The notes below the pieces were generated by a model. That model worked only from the letters and a program-made list of their open reading frames with translations. It ran no database searches and was not told the DNA's origin. From Acidobacteriota bacterium (GTDB lineage: Bacteria; Acidobacteriota; Blastocatellia; Pyrinomonadales; Pyrinomonadaceae): a DNA stretch of 64,000 bases. The translations under genes were made by a program, and so were the position numbers. The stretch is from contig JAIVJV010000009.1 of the NCBI GenBank assembly GCA_020199835.1, forward strand, positions 868,001-932,000. Direction: 5' to 3'. Below, in pieces: positions 17,174-25,573 of the stretch. How positions within the stretch are numbered: the stretch's first letter is position 1; each line of letters begins with the position of its first letter.

Positions 17174-17699
17174 CTTGTGTCTTCGATCTGTGACTGAAAA
17201 TTATATCGGAGGCCAACAGCAACGCGCCGATCGTGATACTCGCGTCGGCGATGTTGAAAGTGGGCCAATGGTATTCACCCGCATGCAACACGATGAAATC
17301 TACGACGTAACCGAGGCGAGCACGATCGGTCAGGTTCCCAACAATGCCGGCGAGCATTAGCGCGCACGCGCCGAGTACGCGGTCTTCGTTTCGGGGAGTT
17401 CGTAGAAAATAGTAAAAGACCCCGATCGCGGCGGCAACCGCGAGGACGACGAAGAACCAGCGATTAAACGAGCCGCCGTCCTGAAGCTGGCCAAATGCGA
17501 TGCCCGGATTTTCTGTGTAGACAAACTTGAAGAAGCCCGGAATCAGGACACGTTCGTCACCGAAGCGAAGCGTTCTTACGGCCCACGCTTTCGACACCTG
17601 GTCGGCGATATAGATGCCGAGAGCGGCGAGTAGATAACCCGCGCGCCACGCAAAGCGCAGGCGAACGTTGTCGGACGAGTTGTTAATGCTGGTCTCCAA
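17145..17699 (-). CDS. lspA: Lipoprotein signal peptidase (signal peptidase II)
   Basis: 184 residues if translation begins at TTG 17699, eight bases after the ileS stop. The first ATG in this frame (17843) lies deep inside ileS and would add a nonsensical tail, so the start must be non-ATG; the TTG is my best choice. Four hydrophobic helices are visible. The two catalytic aspartates are in NLTDRARLGYVVDF and FNIADASI, and the conserved ENPGIAFG loop is present. It cleaves the signal peptide from diacylglyceryl-prolipoproteins. It lies between ileS and lgt; ileS-lspA linkage is widespread in bacteria. Confidence 0.93.
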   Translation of the reverse strand: METSINNSSDNVRLRFAWRAGYLLAALGIYIADQVSKAWAVRTLRFGDERVLIPGFFKFVYTENPGIAFGQLQDGGSFNRWFFVVLAVAAAIGVFYYFLRTPRNEDRVLGACALMLAGIVGNLTDRARLGYVVDFIVLHAGEYHWPTFNIADASITIGALLLASDIIFSHRSKTQDVPGAVSDR

Positions 17700-17706
17700 G
17701 TTCGTG

Positions 17707-20706
17707 TTAATCCGTGTTCTCTTGCTCGATCTCTTGTAGAGCAACCGCGCAACGCTCGCACACGGTCGGGTAGCGTTCGAACTCACCAACGCGTGTTGAG
17801 TAGTTCCAGCAGCGTTCACACTTGGTCCCATCTGCTTTCTCAACTCGCACCTGGACGCTTCCCGCTTCTGATGCCACCGCCCCTTGTAGTTTCGTTAGCG
17901 ACACCTGCGAAACGATGAAGATGTAACGCAGCTGGCTTTCGTAGTTCTTTAGGAGGTCATACTCCCGTCCACTCGTTGCCAGTACAACCTTCGCCTCCAA
18001 ACTACTACCGATAATTTTGTTGGTGCGTGCTTTCTCAAGCTCGCCGAGCACCTGTTCGCGAACTGCAAACAAGTATTTCCAGGTTGAACTCATCTCGGCG
18101 TCATGGTGTCCCGGCTCAGGAAACAGTGCGAGGTGCACAGACGGTAACGTTTCGCTGTTCGCGCCGCGGGGCATGTGATCCCAGACTTCATCGGCCGTGA
18201 ACGCGAGAATCGGCGCCAGTAGGCGCGCGAGCGCATCGACAATCTGATACAGCGTCGTTTGCGCGGAGCGCCGCGCGTGACTCTTCGGCGCGTACGTGTA
18301 AAGCCGATCCTTGATGATATCGAAGTAGCGGGCCGACAACGTAACCGTAGAAAAACTCGTCACCGTCTGCATCACCGAGTGAAACTCAAAAGCTTCATAC
18401 TCGTTGCGTACCTCCGCGATCATCGCGGCCAGCTCCGCCAGGGCCCAACGATCAATTTCTTCCAGTTGCTCGACGGGAACACTGTCTTGCGCGGGATCAA
18501 AACCGTGCAGATTCCCGAGCGCAAACCGCGCCGTGTTGCGCAGCTTGCGATAGCCGTCCATCACACGTTGCAAAATCTCATCCGAAGCGCGCATGTCGTC
18601 GAAATAGTTTGACGACGCGCACCACAGGCGAATGATCTCGGCGCCCGATTGCTTAATGACTTTGTCCGGTTCGACCGCGTTACCCGCAGACTTGTGCATG
18701 GCGTGGCCCTTCGCGTCGAGCGTCCAGCCGTGCGTGATCACCGTCTCGTACGGCGCGCGATCGTGCGCGGCAACGCCGACCATCAACGACGAGTTGAACC
18801 AACCGCGAAACTGATCGCCGCCTTCAATGTAAACATCCGCGGGCCAGCGTAGCTCGTCGCGATTCTCGAGTACGGCGATCGACGACGTTCCGCTGTCGAA
18901 CCACACGTCAAGAATGTCAGTTTCCTTGGTCCACTCAGTCGCGCCACATCCTTTGCACACGTAACCCGGCGGCAAAAGCTCCTGCGCCGTGCGCGTGTAC
19001 CAGGCGTCACCTGACTCACGCTCGAAAACGTCCGCGACGTAGTTGATCACGATGGGATCGGCCACCGCTTCAGGGCACTTTTCGCAATAAAAAACAGGAA
19101 TCGAAACACCCCAAACCCGCTGCCGCGAGACACACCAATCCGGCCGGCCCTTGAGCATGTTTCGCATGCGATCGCGGCCCCACGCGGGGATCCACGTCAC
19201 TCGCTCGGATTCCGCAAGCGCGCTGTTGCGGAGAGAACGAGCCGGAGTTTCGGGCAAGTTGTCCGTGTAGTTACTACGATCGCGACCATCTTCATCCTTC
19301 TCGACGACATCACGGGTCACGTCATCCATCGCGATGAACCACTGCGGCGTCGCACGAAAGATCACTGGATTTTTGCAGCGCCAGCAATGCGGGTAACGAT
19401 GCTCGTACTTCTCACTGAACAGCAGCACACCGATTTCGCGCATGAACTCCACGATCTGATCGTTCGCGTCAAACACGCGTTGACTGGCGAAGTGTTCGAC
19501 TTCCGGCGTAAATCGGCCCGCGTTGTCTACCGGACAATAGATCTCCAGACCATAACGCTTGCCGATCACGAAGTCGTCGTGCCCGTGACCCGGCGCCGTG
19601 TGAACGCAACCCGTGCCGGCTTTACTGTCCGGCGCTTTCTTCTGTGCTTCACTCACGTCGAGTTCTGTTTCCGCGTCTGCTTCGCCGCCGAGCGTCACGT
19701 GTTCACCAACCATCAACAGCGACGGGCGATCGATCCACGGATGGCTGGCTTCGAGTCGATCGAGTCTTGCGCCCGGAAAACGCGCGAGCACTTTCGGCGT
19801 TACGCGTCCGCCATTCTCGTCGTGCGTGGCGAGTTCGCATTTCGTCGCAACGGATTCCACTAGTTCGCTCGCCACGATGTAGACGTCCTGGCCATGTTCA
19901 AAGGCTGAATATTCAAAATCTGGATGAACGGCGATGCCGAGATTCGCGGGCAGCGTCCAAGGCGTCGTAGTCCAGATCAACACGAAAACGTTTCGACCCG
20001 CGAGCGCCGGATCGATCAACGACGGATCGCTGCGCAACGGAAACTTCACATAGACCGAGGGGCTCGTGTGCTGGTGATACTCAACTTCGGCTTCAGCGAG
20101 CGCCGTCTGGTCCACGATGCACCAGTAAACCGGACGCGCGCCTTTATACACGTAACCACGTTCGACGAACCGGCCAAACATGCGCGCCGTTTCGGCTTCG
20201 TAATGGTTCGACATCGTGAGGTAAGGATTGTCCCACTCGCCGAGAATGCCGAGCCGTTTAAAATCGCGCGTCTGGTTCTTCAGCGCGTTTTGCGCATGCT
20301 CGCGGCAGGCGCGGCGAAAACTCTCGAGACTAAGATCGCTTTTCTTCTTACCTTTCTTCGCGAGCGCGCGTTCGACGTGTTGTTCGATCGGCAGACCGTG
20401 ACAATCGTAGCCGGGCACGTACGGCGCGTCGTAGCCCATCATGCTGCGCGACTTCACGATGAAGTCTTTCAGAATCTTGTTCATCGCCGTGCCGAGGTGA
20501 ATGTCGGCGTTGGCGTAGGGTGGACCATCGTGCAGGATGAACTTGTCGCGTCCGGCGCGTTCGCGGCGAATCAGTTGATAGAGATCCAGTTCGTTCCACT
20601 TCTGCAAACGGGCGGGTTCGCTCTGCGTCAGGTTGGCTTTTTGCGAAAAGCCGGTCTGCGGCAGGTTAACTGTCTTTTTTAGATCGAGCGGAGTTTCTGT
20701 CGACAT
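17707..20706 (-). CDS. ileS: Isoleucyl-tRNA synthetase
   Basis: 999 residues from ATG 20706; an earlier ATG at 20763 falls inside the terminator hairpin of the upstream gene, so it is rejected. Class I features: the HIGH-type motif reads HLGT in PPYANADIHLGTAMNKILKD, the CP1 editing domain contains TTTPWTLPANLGIAV, and the KMSKS-type motif reads AMHKS in HAMHKSAGNAVEP. An anticodon-binding domain follows, then a C-terminal zinc knuckle with two CxxC pairs (CERCW, CERCA). It charges tRNA-Ile. Both altered signature motifs keep the neighbouring conserved residues, so I expect a working enzyme. It heads the ileS-lspA-lgt run. Confidence 0.97.
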   Translation of the reverse strand: MSTETPLDLKKTVNLPQTGFSQKANLTQSEPARLQKWNELDLYQLIRRERAGRDKFILHDGPPYANADIHLGTAMNKILKDFIVKSRSMMGYDAPYVPGYDCHGLPIEQHVERALAKKGKKKSDLSLESFRRACREHAQNALKNQTRDFKRLGILGEWDNPYLTMSNHYEAETARMFGRFVERGYVYKGARPVYWCIVDQTALAEAEVEYHQHTSPSVYVKFPLRSDPSLIDPALAGRNVFVLIWTTTPWTLPANLGIAVHPDFEYSAFEHGQDVYIVASELVESVATKCELATHDENGGRVTPKVLARFPGARLDRLEASHPWIDRPSLLMVGEHVTLGGEADAETELDVSEAQKKAPDSKAGTGCVHTAPGHGHDDFVIGKRYGLEIYCPVDNAGRFTPEVEHFASQRVFDANDQIVEFMREIGVLLFSEKYEHRYPHCWRCKNPVIFRATPQWFIAMDDVTRDVVEKDEDGRDRSNYTDNLPETPARSLRNSALAESERVTWIPAWGRDRMRNMLKGRPDWCVSRQRVWGVSIPVFYCEKCPEAVADPIVINYVADVFERESGDAWYTRTAQELLPPGYVCKGCGATEWTKETDILDVWFDSGTSSIAVLENRDELRWPADVYIEGGDQFRGWFNSSLMVGVAAHDRAPYETVITHGWTLDAKGHAMHKSAGNAVEPDKVIKQSGAEIIRLWCASSNYFDDMRASDEILQRVMDGYRKLRNTARFALGNLHGFDPAQDSVPVEQLEEIDRWALAELAAMIAEVRNEYEAFEFHSVMQTVTSFSTVTLSARYFDIIKDRLYTYAPKSHARRSAQTTLYQIVDALARLLAPILAFTADEVWDHMPRGANSETLPSVHLALFPEPGHHDAEMSSTWKYLFAVREQVLGELEKARTNKIIGSSLEAKVVLATSGREYDLLKNYESQLRYIFIVSQVSLTKLQGAVASEAGSVQVRVEKADGTKCERCWNYSTRVGEFERYPTVCERCAVALQEIEQENTD

Positions 20707-20751
20707 GGTTTGGACTCGCAATACTAACAAAGGACATTTCAGCAAGTAAAA

Positions 20752-20785
20752 AACCCGAGCCATCGAGGATTTGATGGTTCGGGTT
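20752..20785 (-). terminator. Intrinsic terminator (leftward)
   Basis: Read on the minus strand: AACCCGAACCATC, 8-base loop, GATGGCTCGGGTT, then a run of five T. The 13-bp stem has one G-T pair. It ends the DUF948-like/YtxH-like unit and separates it from ileS. Confidence 0.85.
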
Positions 20786-20811
20786 CATAGCAGCCATTTT
20801 GGCGTGTTGGC

Positions 20812-21384
20812 TCAACCGATAAACATCTCATCCTCTCCATAAGTCTGGTTAATGGGCTTCGGCACTGGCGCAACGAGGACCTCGAGGCCGCGGCGGAAGC
20901 CCGCCATAATCGCGGCGAGCTCGCGCGCGGGTTCGATAACTTTCGTCTGCACGAAATCAGTCGTCATCGCGACCTGCTTGTGCGTGCGATCGATCGTCCG
21001 GCTAACCAGCTCGACCTTGTCACGTGCCTCGACGGCCGTGTCGCTAACCAGCGCTCTCAGTTCCGCAACTTCGCCCTTGATGATCGCAAGCGATTCCGAA
21101 AAGTGCATCGTGGCGGTAGACAGATGACCCGAGACGGCATTGAACTGCTCCGCGATCAGTTTGCCCTGGACGACGATCTCCTTGCCTTGATCGGTCATCG
21201 CGGTAACTCGCTCGATGAGCGGCTCTATCTTGTCTTCGAGGCGTCCGGCTGATTTGACGGCGCGATTGACGTAGACCGCGATCGCTACCATCGCGATGGC
21301 GATCACGATAAACGAAAATGCAACCACGACCATCACCCAGAACATCGGGTCCGTGGTACTCATCTGTAGCGCAAGACTCGTCAT
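20812..21384 (-). CDS. Membrane-anchored coiled-coil protein, DUF948-like
   Basis: 190 residues. A hydrophobic helix at about 14-40 is followed by a long, almost uninterrupted helical region (about 45-160) with heptad-like spacing (IEPLIERVTAMTDQGKEIVVQGK). The C-terminus is a short Pro-containing tail. This is the layout of DUF948-type general stress/envelope proteins, whose role is not established. It starts three bases after the YtxH-like gene ends, and the pairing of DUF948 and YtxH proteins is frequent in bacteria (known from Bacillus ytxG-ytxH). A strong terminator follows. Confidence 0.78.
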   Translation of the reverse strand: MTSLALQMSTTDPMFWVMVVVAFSFIVIAIAMVAIAVYVNRAVKSAGRLEDKIEPLIERVTAMTDQGKEIVVQGKLIAEQFNAVSGHLSTATMHFSESLAIIKGEVAELRALVSDTAVEARDKVELVSRTIDRTHKQVAMTTDFVQTKVIEPARELAAIMAGFRRGLEVLVAPVPKPINQTYGEDEMFIG

Positions 21385-21387
21385 TGA

Positions 21388-21822
21388 TTAGTTGGTTTTC
21401 TCTCCGTAGTTCGGCGAGGCTTCGATACGGCCGGACATCTCTGTCTTCCGCTTCTCTTCCTGGTACGCCTTCTTGCCCGCGTCGATTGCGGCGGCTACCG
21501 TTCCGCCTTGCCGGGCTGCGGCGTCACGGGCGGTTTGGGCCACCTCGCCAACTCTCTCCGCTGCCTGCGAATAAAGTTCAGCGGCGCGGCCGCGCGTTGC
21601 TTCATAGTACTCGCCTGCACGATCGCCTAACTGTTGGGCCGCCTCGCGCGAACGATCGATGCCTTTTCGCGTTGCATCAGCGATGTCGCCGCGCAGTTCG
21701 TGACCGGATTTAGGCGCGAACAGCAGGGCCAAAATGGCGCCGATGCCGCCGCCGATAAGCAGGTAAGTCAGGCGCGTAGAAACCCCCTCGCCACTCTCTC
21801 TCCGATATTCGTCGTATCCCAT
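21388..21822 (-). CDS. YtxH-domain protein
   Basis: 144 residues. Residues about 16-38 are a Gly/Ala-rich membrane helix (LIGGGIGAILALLFAPKSG) immediately followed by the YtxH signature ELRGDIADATRKG. The rest is an Ala-rich amphipathic helix region (EYYEATRGRAAELYSQAAERV) reminiscent of LEA/apolipoprotein-type repeats. YtxH proteins are general-stress envelope proteins of unknown mechanism. It forms a two-gene unit with the DUF948-like gene downstream. A ribosome site AAAGAAAGGA precedes the ATG. Confidence 0.85.
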   Translation of the reverse strand: MGYDEYRRESGEGVSTRLTYLLIGGGIGAILALLFAPKSGHELRGDIADATRKGIDRSREAAQQLGDRAGEYYEATRGRAAELYSQAAERVGEVAQTARDAAARQGGTVAAAIDAGKKAYQEEKRKTEMSGRIEASPNYGEKTN

Positions 21823-21921
21823 TTTGATGGGTCCTTTCTTTCTAAAAGCGAAGCTCTATTACTTCGCTGGTTTTCAAGATTACGAAGCCTTGGAATATAG
21901 CACAGTTCACACGGCTCCTGC

Positions 21922-24051
21922 CTACTGCTCCGATTCGGATCCGGAGCCGCCGTTGTACTGTTCGAGCTTGCGGTAGAGTGTTTTACGGCCGATGCCGAGG
22001 GCACGGGCGGCGTGGGATTTGTCGCCGGCGGTGTAGTCGAGCGTGGCTTCGATCGCCTGGCGCTCGATCTCTTCCATTGACGACGGAACGGTGACTTCAA
22101 ACGTCGTGGTTTTGCCTTCGCTGGCGGCTTTAGCGCGTTCGACTTTGACCCGGTCGCGCTGGCGCAACGCCATCTTGCTGATCGCCTCGGGCAAGTCTTC
22201 CGCTTCGATGTGCCGGCCGGACGCGATGATCACGGCGCGCTCGATCGCGTTTTCGAGTTCGCGAACGTTGCCCGGCCACTCGTAGGTGATTAGCGCCTGC
22301 AACGCGTCCTTTGAAATGCCCGAAATAAAGCGACCAGTCTTTTGTTTGTAATGCTCGAGGAAGTGAATGACGAGGGGATGAATGTCTTCGGGTCGTTCGC
22401 GCAGTGGCGGCAACGTGATCGGAAACACGGACAGGCGATAGAACAGATCCTGACGGAAAGTTCCCAGTTCAACGGCGCGTTTTAAGTCGACGTTTGAAGC
22501 CGCGAGGACGCGCACGTCAGTCTTGATCACTTCATTACCGCCGACGCGCGTGAACTCGCCGTCCTGCAACACACGCAACAAACGTACTTGCGCCGACAAA
22601 CTCATTTCGCCGACTTCGTCGAGAAACAGCGTGCCGGCGTTCGCTTCTTCAAACCGGCCGCGACGCAGCGCACGCGCGTCGGTAAACGCGCCTTTCTCGT
22701 GGCCGAAGAGTTCTGACTCGAGCAGCGTTTCCGGGATCGCGCCGCAGTTTAACTTAACGTACGGCTGATCTTCGCGGCCGGAGTTGAAGTGAATTAAGTT
22801 TGCAAGCAGTTCTTTACCCGTTCCCGACTCGCCTTCGATCAAAACCGTGGTCTGCGTGTCAGCGACGCTCAACGCGAGTTCGATCGCGCGGCGAATCGCG
22901 GGCGTCTGGCCGATGATGCGCTCTTCGCCATAACGTTCGTGCAGCGCACTGCGCAGGTGCATAATTTCGGCCGACAACTGGTCGCGTTCGAGCGCCGTGC
23001 CGATCTGATCGGCGATTCCTTCGACGAGTGCGACTTCGTGATCGTCAAAACGCTCGCGCGCTTCACTCCAAACGAGGCCGAGCAAGCCAAATGTTTGTCC
23101 ACCGACGCGAACCGGCGCCACGAGCGCGGCGCGTCCGCCAAGCACAGAGTTGAACAGAAAACGAATGGGAAACGGTAAATCGGTTTCGAGCAACCGCAGG
23201 GTTTTGCCCTGCCCCAGCACTTCCACCATGGCCGGAAATGCCGTCACGTCGAGCGATTTCCCGTGACTGTCGAATAGTCCCTGCACTGAATCCGTTGTCG
23301 CGTGCGGCGCGGCTTTGAAAGCGGCCAAACTTATGCGGCTACCGGCAGGATCCAGGACGCCCAACGCTGAATAATCCGCGCCAACCAGCGCAATCGCCCG
23401 TTCCAAAACGAGCGACGACACTTCGCGAAAATCCGAACGCGCGTTCAACGCGTTCGCGATCGATAACAACGCGCGCTTTGTTTCGGCTTCGCGCTCTTTG
23501 TCGGTGTAAAGCCGCGTGTACTGGTAACCGATTGCGATCTGTCCGGCGATCGATTGCAGAAACGACACTTCGTCATCGAGCCACTCGCGCGGCGTGCGTG
23601 TGGTGTGCAAACCGACGAGCCCGAGCACGTCGTCGCCGAGCATCACGGGCACTACAAGCAACGATCTTGTGCCGAGGCTTTCGGCGAGAAAACGGACGCG
23701 TTGATTGAGGCCGACGGCTGAGATGTCGTCGTAACGGATCGGTTGACGAATATCGACGTGTTCGGAAAGTTGTTTTAGATCGAGCGGAATGACGGTGCCG
23801 AGGCTCGAAGGCACGTCACTCGAAGCGCGCCATTCGTGACTGATGCGCAACTCGCCGGGAGACTTCAACTGGATCACGTCGCAGCGATCGACACTCATCA
23901 TGCGGCCGAGTTCGGAAACGATAACTGTCAGGAAGCGATCGAGGTTGATTGCGTTTGGGAGAGTCATCGCGAGGCGATTGATAATCCCCTCTCGCGCCTC
24001 GTGCATTTTGATCTTGCGTTCTAAAGAAAGCGATTGAGCGGTGTTAGACAT
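21922..24051 (-). CDS. Sigma-54-dependent transcriptional activator with two GAF domains
   Basis: 709 residues from ATG 24051 (an in-frame ATG at 24123 adds 24 unlikely residues). Two GAF domains fill about 30-190 and 210-370. The AAA+ central domain (about 385-625) has Walker A GESGTGKE near 407, the sigma-54 contact loop written GAFTDA (not GAFTGA) near 454, Walker B LFLDEVGEM, and the arginine-finger region. A Fis-type HTH closes the protein (DKSHAARALGIGRKTLYRKLEQY). It should activate sigma-54 promoters in response to a small molecule or redox signal through the GAF domains. The Gly-to-Asp change in the loop is unusual and may lower or alter coupling to sigma-54. It is divergent from the FmdB-like gene; targets unknown. 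Confidence 0.93.
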   Translation of the reverse strand: MSNTAQSLSLERKIKMHEAREGIINRLAMTLPNAINLDRFLTVIVSELGRMMSVDRCDVIQLKSPGELRISHEWRASSDVPSSLGTVIPLDLKQLSEHVDIRQPIRYDDISAVGLNQRVRFLAESLGTRSLLVVPVMLGDDVLGLVGLHTTRTPREWLDDEVSFLQSIAGQIAIGYQYTRLYTDKEREAETKRALLSIANALNARSDFREVSSLVLERAIALVGADYSALGVLDPAGSRISLAAFKAAPHATTDSVQGLFDSHGKSLDVTAFPAMVEVLGQGKTLRLLETDLPFPIRFLFNSVLGGRAALVAPVRVGGQTFGLLGLVWSEARERFDDHEVALVEGIADQIGTALERDQLSAEIMHLRSALHERYGEERIIGQTPAIRRAIELALSVADTQTTVLIEGESGTGKELLANLIHFNSGREDQPYVKLNCGAIPETLLESELFGHEKGAFTDARALRRGRFEEANAGTLFLDEVGEMSLSAQVRLLRVLQDGEFTRVGGNEVIKTDVRVLAASNVDLKRAVELGTFRQDLFYRLSVFPITLPPLRERPEDIHPLVIHFLEHYKQKTGRFISGISKDALQALITYEWPGNVRELENAIERAVIIASGRHIEAEDLPEAISKMALRQRDRVKVERAKAASEGKTTTFEVTVPSSMEEIERQAIEATLDYTAGDKSHAARALGIGRKTLYRKLEQYNGGSGSESEQ

Positions 24052-24073
24052 TCCTGCTGAAAGAGAATAGACG

Positions 24074-24135
24074 AAGCCCCTCGGAACTTGCAAAGCAAGT
24101 CCGAAGTCGCGGGTAAGTTGCAAAGCTCGGGGCTT
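24074..24135. repeat. Nested inverted repeats in the divergent intergenic region
   Basis: Outer arms AAGCCCC (24074-24080) and GGGGCTT (24129-24135) enclose an inner hairpin TCGGAACTTGC / GCAAGTCCGA (24081-24091 with 24095-24104, one bulged A, loop AAA). A second copy of the GTTGCAAAG-like word lies at 24117-24125. It sits upstream of both the GAF activator and the FmdB-like gene and could be an operator or a mobile palindrome. Confidence 0.4.
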
Positions 24136-24148
24136 TTATCCGTATAAT
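24118..24148 (+). promoter_or_regulatory. Promoter giving a probably leaderless transcript
   Basis: -10 TATAAT (24143-24148) is a perfect consensus only six bases before the ATG at 24155; a weak -35 TTGCAA (24118-24123) is 19 bases upstream. Transcription would start at or near the ATG itself, and no ribosome site precedes it. Confidence 0.55.
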
Positions 24149-24154
24149 CCGAGC

Positions 24155-24472
24155 ATGCCGATTTACGAATACGAGTGTCGCAAGTGTAAAGCGCACACGG
24201 AAGCTTTTCAGAAAGTGACCGACAAGCCACTGACGAAATGCGCGAAGTGCGGCGGCCGGTTGGACAAGCGGATTTCCGCGCCGGCGATCCAGTTCAAAGG
24301 GTCAGGTTGGTACGTGACGGATTACGCCGGAAAGGCAACGAAAGGCGAGAAGTCCGAATCCGACAAACCGACTGCTGAGACCAGCACCGACAAGACTGAA
24401 AAAAAGAAGGACAGCTCCCCCGCGAAGAAAACTTCGGAAAAGGCTTCACCTCCAAAGGCTGGCGGCGATTAA
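24155..24472 (+). CDS. FmdB-family zinc-ribbon protein
   Basis: 105 residues. The first 45 residues are the FmdB/CxxC-CxxC regulatory zinc ribbon: MPIYEYECRKC and CAKCGGRL give four zinc ligands. After residue 60 the chain is a low-complexity Lys/Ser/Glu/Pro/Ala tail that should be disordered. FmdB was named as a possible regulator of amidase/formamidase genes, but the function is poorly known in most bacteria. It is preceded by a perfect -10 box six bases from the ATG and no ribosome site, so the mRNA may be leaderless. A VWA protein gene follows after 16 bases. Confidence 0.9.
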   Translation: MPIYEYECRKCKAHTEAFQKVTDKPLTKCAKCGGRLDKRISAPAIQFKGSGWYVTDYAGKATKGEKSESDKPTAETSTDKTEKKKDSSPAKKTSEKASPPKAGGD

Positions 24473-24488
24473 AGCCGCGTCGTAGTAA

Positions 24489-25385
24489 ATGCGTTCGCAC
24501 CTGTTTAAGCTTGGACTATTCGAAGCGATTCTCACCGCACTCGTGGCGGTGTCGATCATGGCCCAGTCGGGTAATCGTCCGCACGCAAACGCTTCAGGCG
24601 GCGTGCAGGTCGGCGTGATCGCACGCCGCGACGATAACCGCAACTCGCCCATCACCAGCAAAGAAGTCGCCATTTTCGACAACGGCGTCGAACAGTCGAT
24701 CCGAAATTTCACACCCGATCCTTCACCGGCGCGTATCGTTCTGCTCGTCGACAACTCACTCTCAATCCGTGCAGACGTCGAAAAGCTCGAACAAGCCGCG
24801 CGCGAGTTTGCTTACGAGATATTCGAGGGCGACAAGCTACTCATCGTCGGCTACGACGAACAGGCCGAGATCGTCTCAGACTGGACCGACGACGCAAAAG
24901 CGATCGGATCGTCATTGAAGCTGTTTAGAAAAAAAGGCCAGCCACACCTCTTCGATGCAATCCGCGCCGTCGTCGAGGAAGCGCTGCGCCCGCTGCCGAT
25001 CCAGAAACGAATCATCGTCGTGATCAGCGACGGACTCGATCGCGGCAGCAAAGCGACATTCGAACAAACACTCGCGGAGCTACAAGCGGAAAACATCATG
25101 GTCTACGCCGTGCAAGCAATCGATCGCACGCGCGGCGCGATTCGACGCGACGTTCCAAAACCGAAAGTAGTAATCGATAAGCTGGCAGAGGGAACCGGCG
25201 GGCAGATCTTTTCAATCGACGAACCGCAAGTTGCGGCGAAAGCGATCTGCGACGAGCTCAGAAAAAACCGTTACACGCTTTCTTACGTTCCTTCAAACGC
25301 GCCCTTCGGTACGCCGCGGGCCTTATTGGTGGTTGGAAATCAGGGAATTACGGTGAGAGCCAAGGCGATGCAACAGCCAAACTAG
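24489..25385 (+). CDS. Secreted VWA-domain protein (acidobacterial VWFA-related)
   Basis: 298 residues. An N-terminal hydrophobic segment (about 8-22, ending SIMAQ) looks like a signal peptide. A short beta region (VAIFDNGVEQSIRNF) precedes the VWA domain with MIDAS motif DNSLS, and later ISDGLDRGS. The C-terminus has the TLSYVPSN...RALLVVG motif typical of the acidobacterial VWFA-related family. The region before the domain (ITSKEVAIFDNG) is shared in style with the larger VWA protein at 2.4-4.1 kb. It follows the FmdB-like gene and converges on the small membrane protein with a four-base overlap. Ligand unknown. Confidence 0.87.
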   Translation: MRSHLFKLGLFEAILTALVAVSIMAQSGNRPHANASGGVQVGVIARRDDNRNSPITSKEVAIFDNGVEQSIRNFTPDPSPARIVLLVDNSLSIRADVEKLEQAAREFAYEIFEGDKLLIVGYDEQAEIVSDWTDDAKAIGSSLKLFRKKGQPHLFDAIRAVVEEALRPLPIQKRIIVVISDGLDRGSKATFEQTLAELQAENIMVYAVQAIDRTRGAIRRDVPKPKVVIDKLAEGTGGQIFSIDEPQVAAKAICDELRKNRYTLSYVPSNAPFGTPRALLVVGNQGITVRAKAMQQPN

Positions 25386-25573
25386 CTTTTCTTCCGCGAG
25401 TAGAAATAAAAAAGGCCAGCCATTATCAGCAGTACCAGTCCTTCCATGAAAATGAAGAACCGAGGAACGAAGGTTCCATCTTCGAGGAACGAGTCAGAAT
25501 AAGCTACGTAGGTTCCAACGATCAGCCCGCCGAGGATCCAAATCGCTTGCCGTTTTCGATCCCACCCCGGCAT
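25382..25573 (-). CDS. Small membrane protein, two helices
   Basis: 63 residues with two hydrophobic helices (about 10-26 and 38-57) and a basic C-terminus (YSRKKS). The ATG overlaps the stop of the upstream DUF4350-like gene by one base (TAATG), which suggests translational coupling and supports it being real. No homologous family recognised; function unknown. Confidence 0.65.
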   Translation of the reverse strand: MPGWDRKRQAIWILGGLIVGTYVAYSDSFLEDGTFVPRFFIFMEGLVLLIMAGLFYFYSRKKS

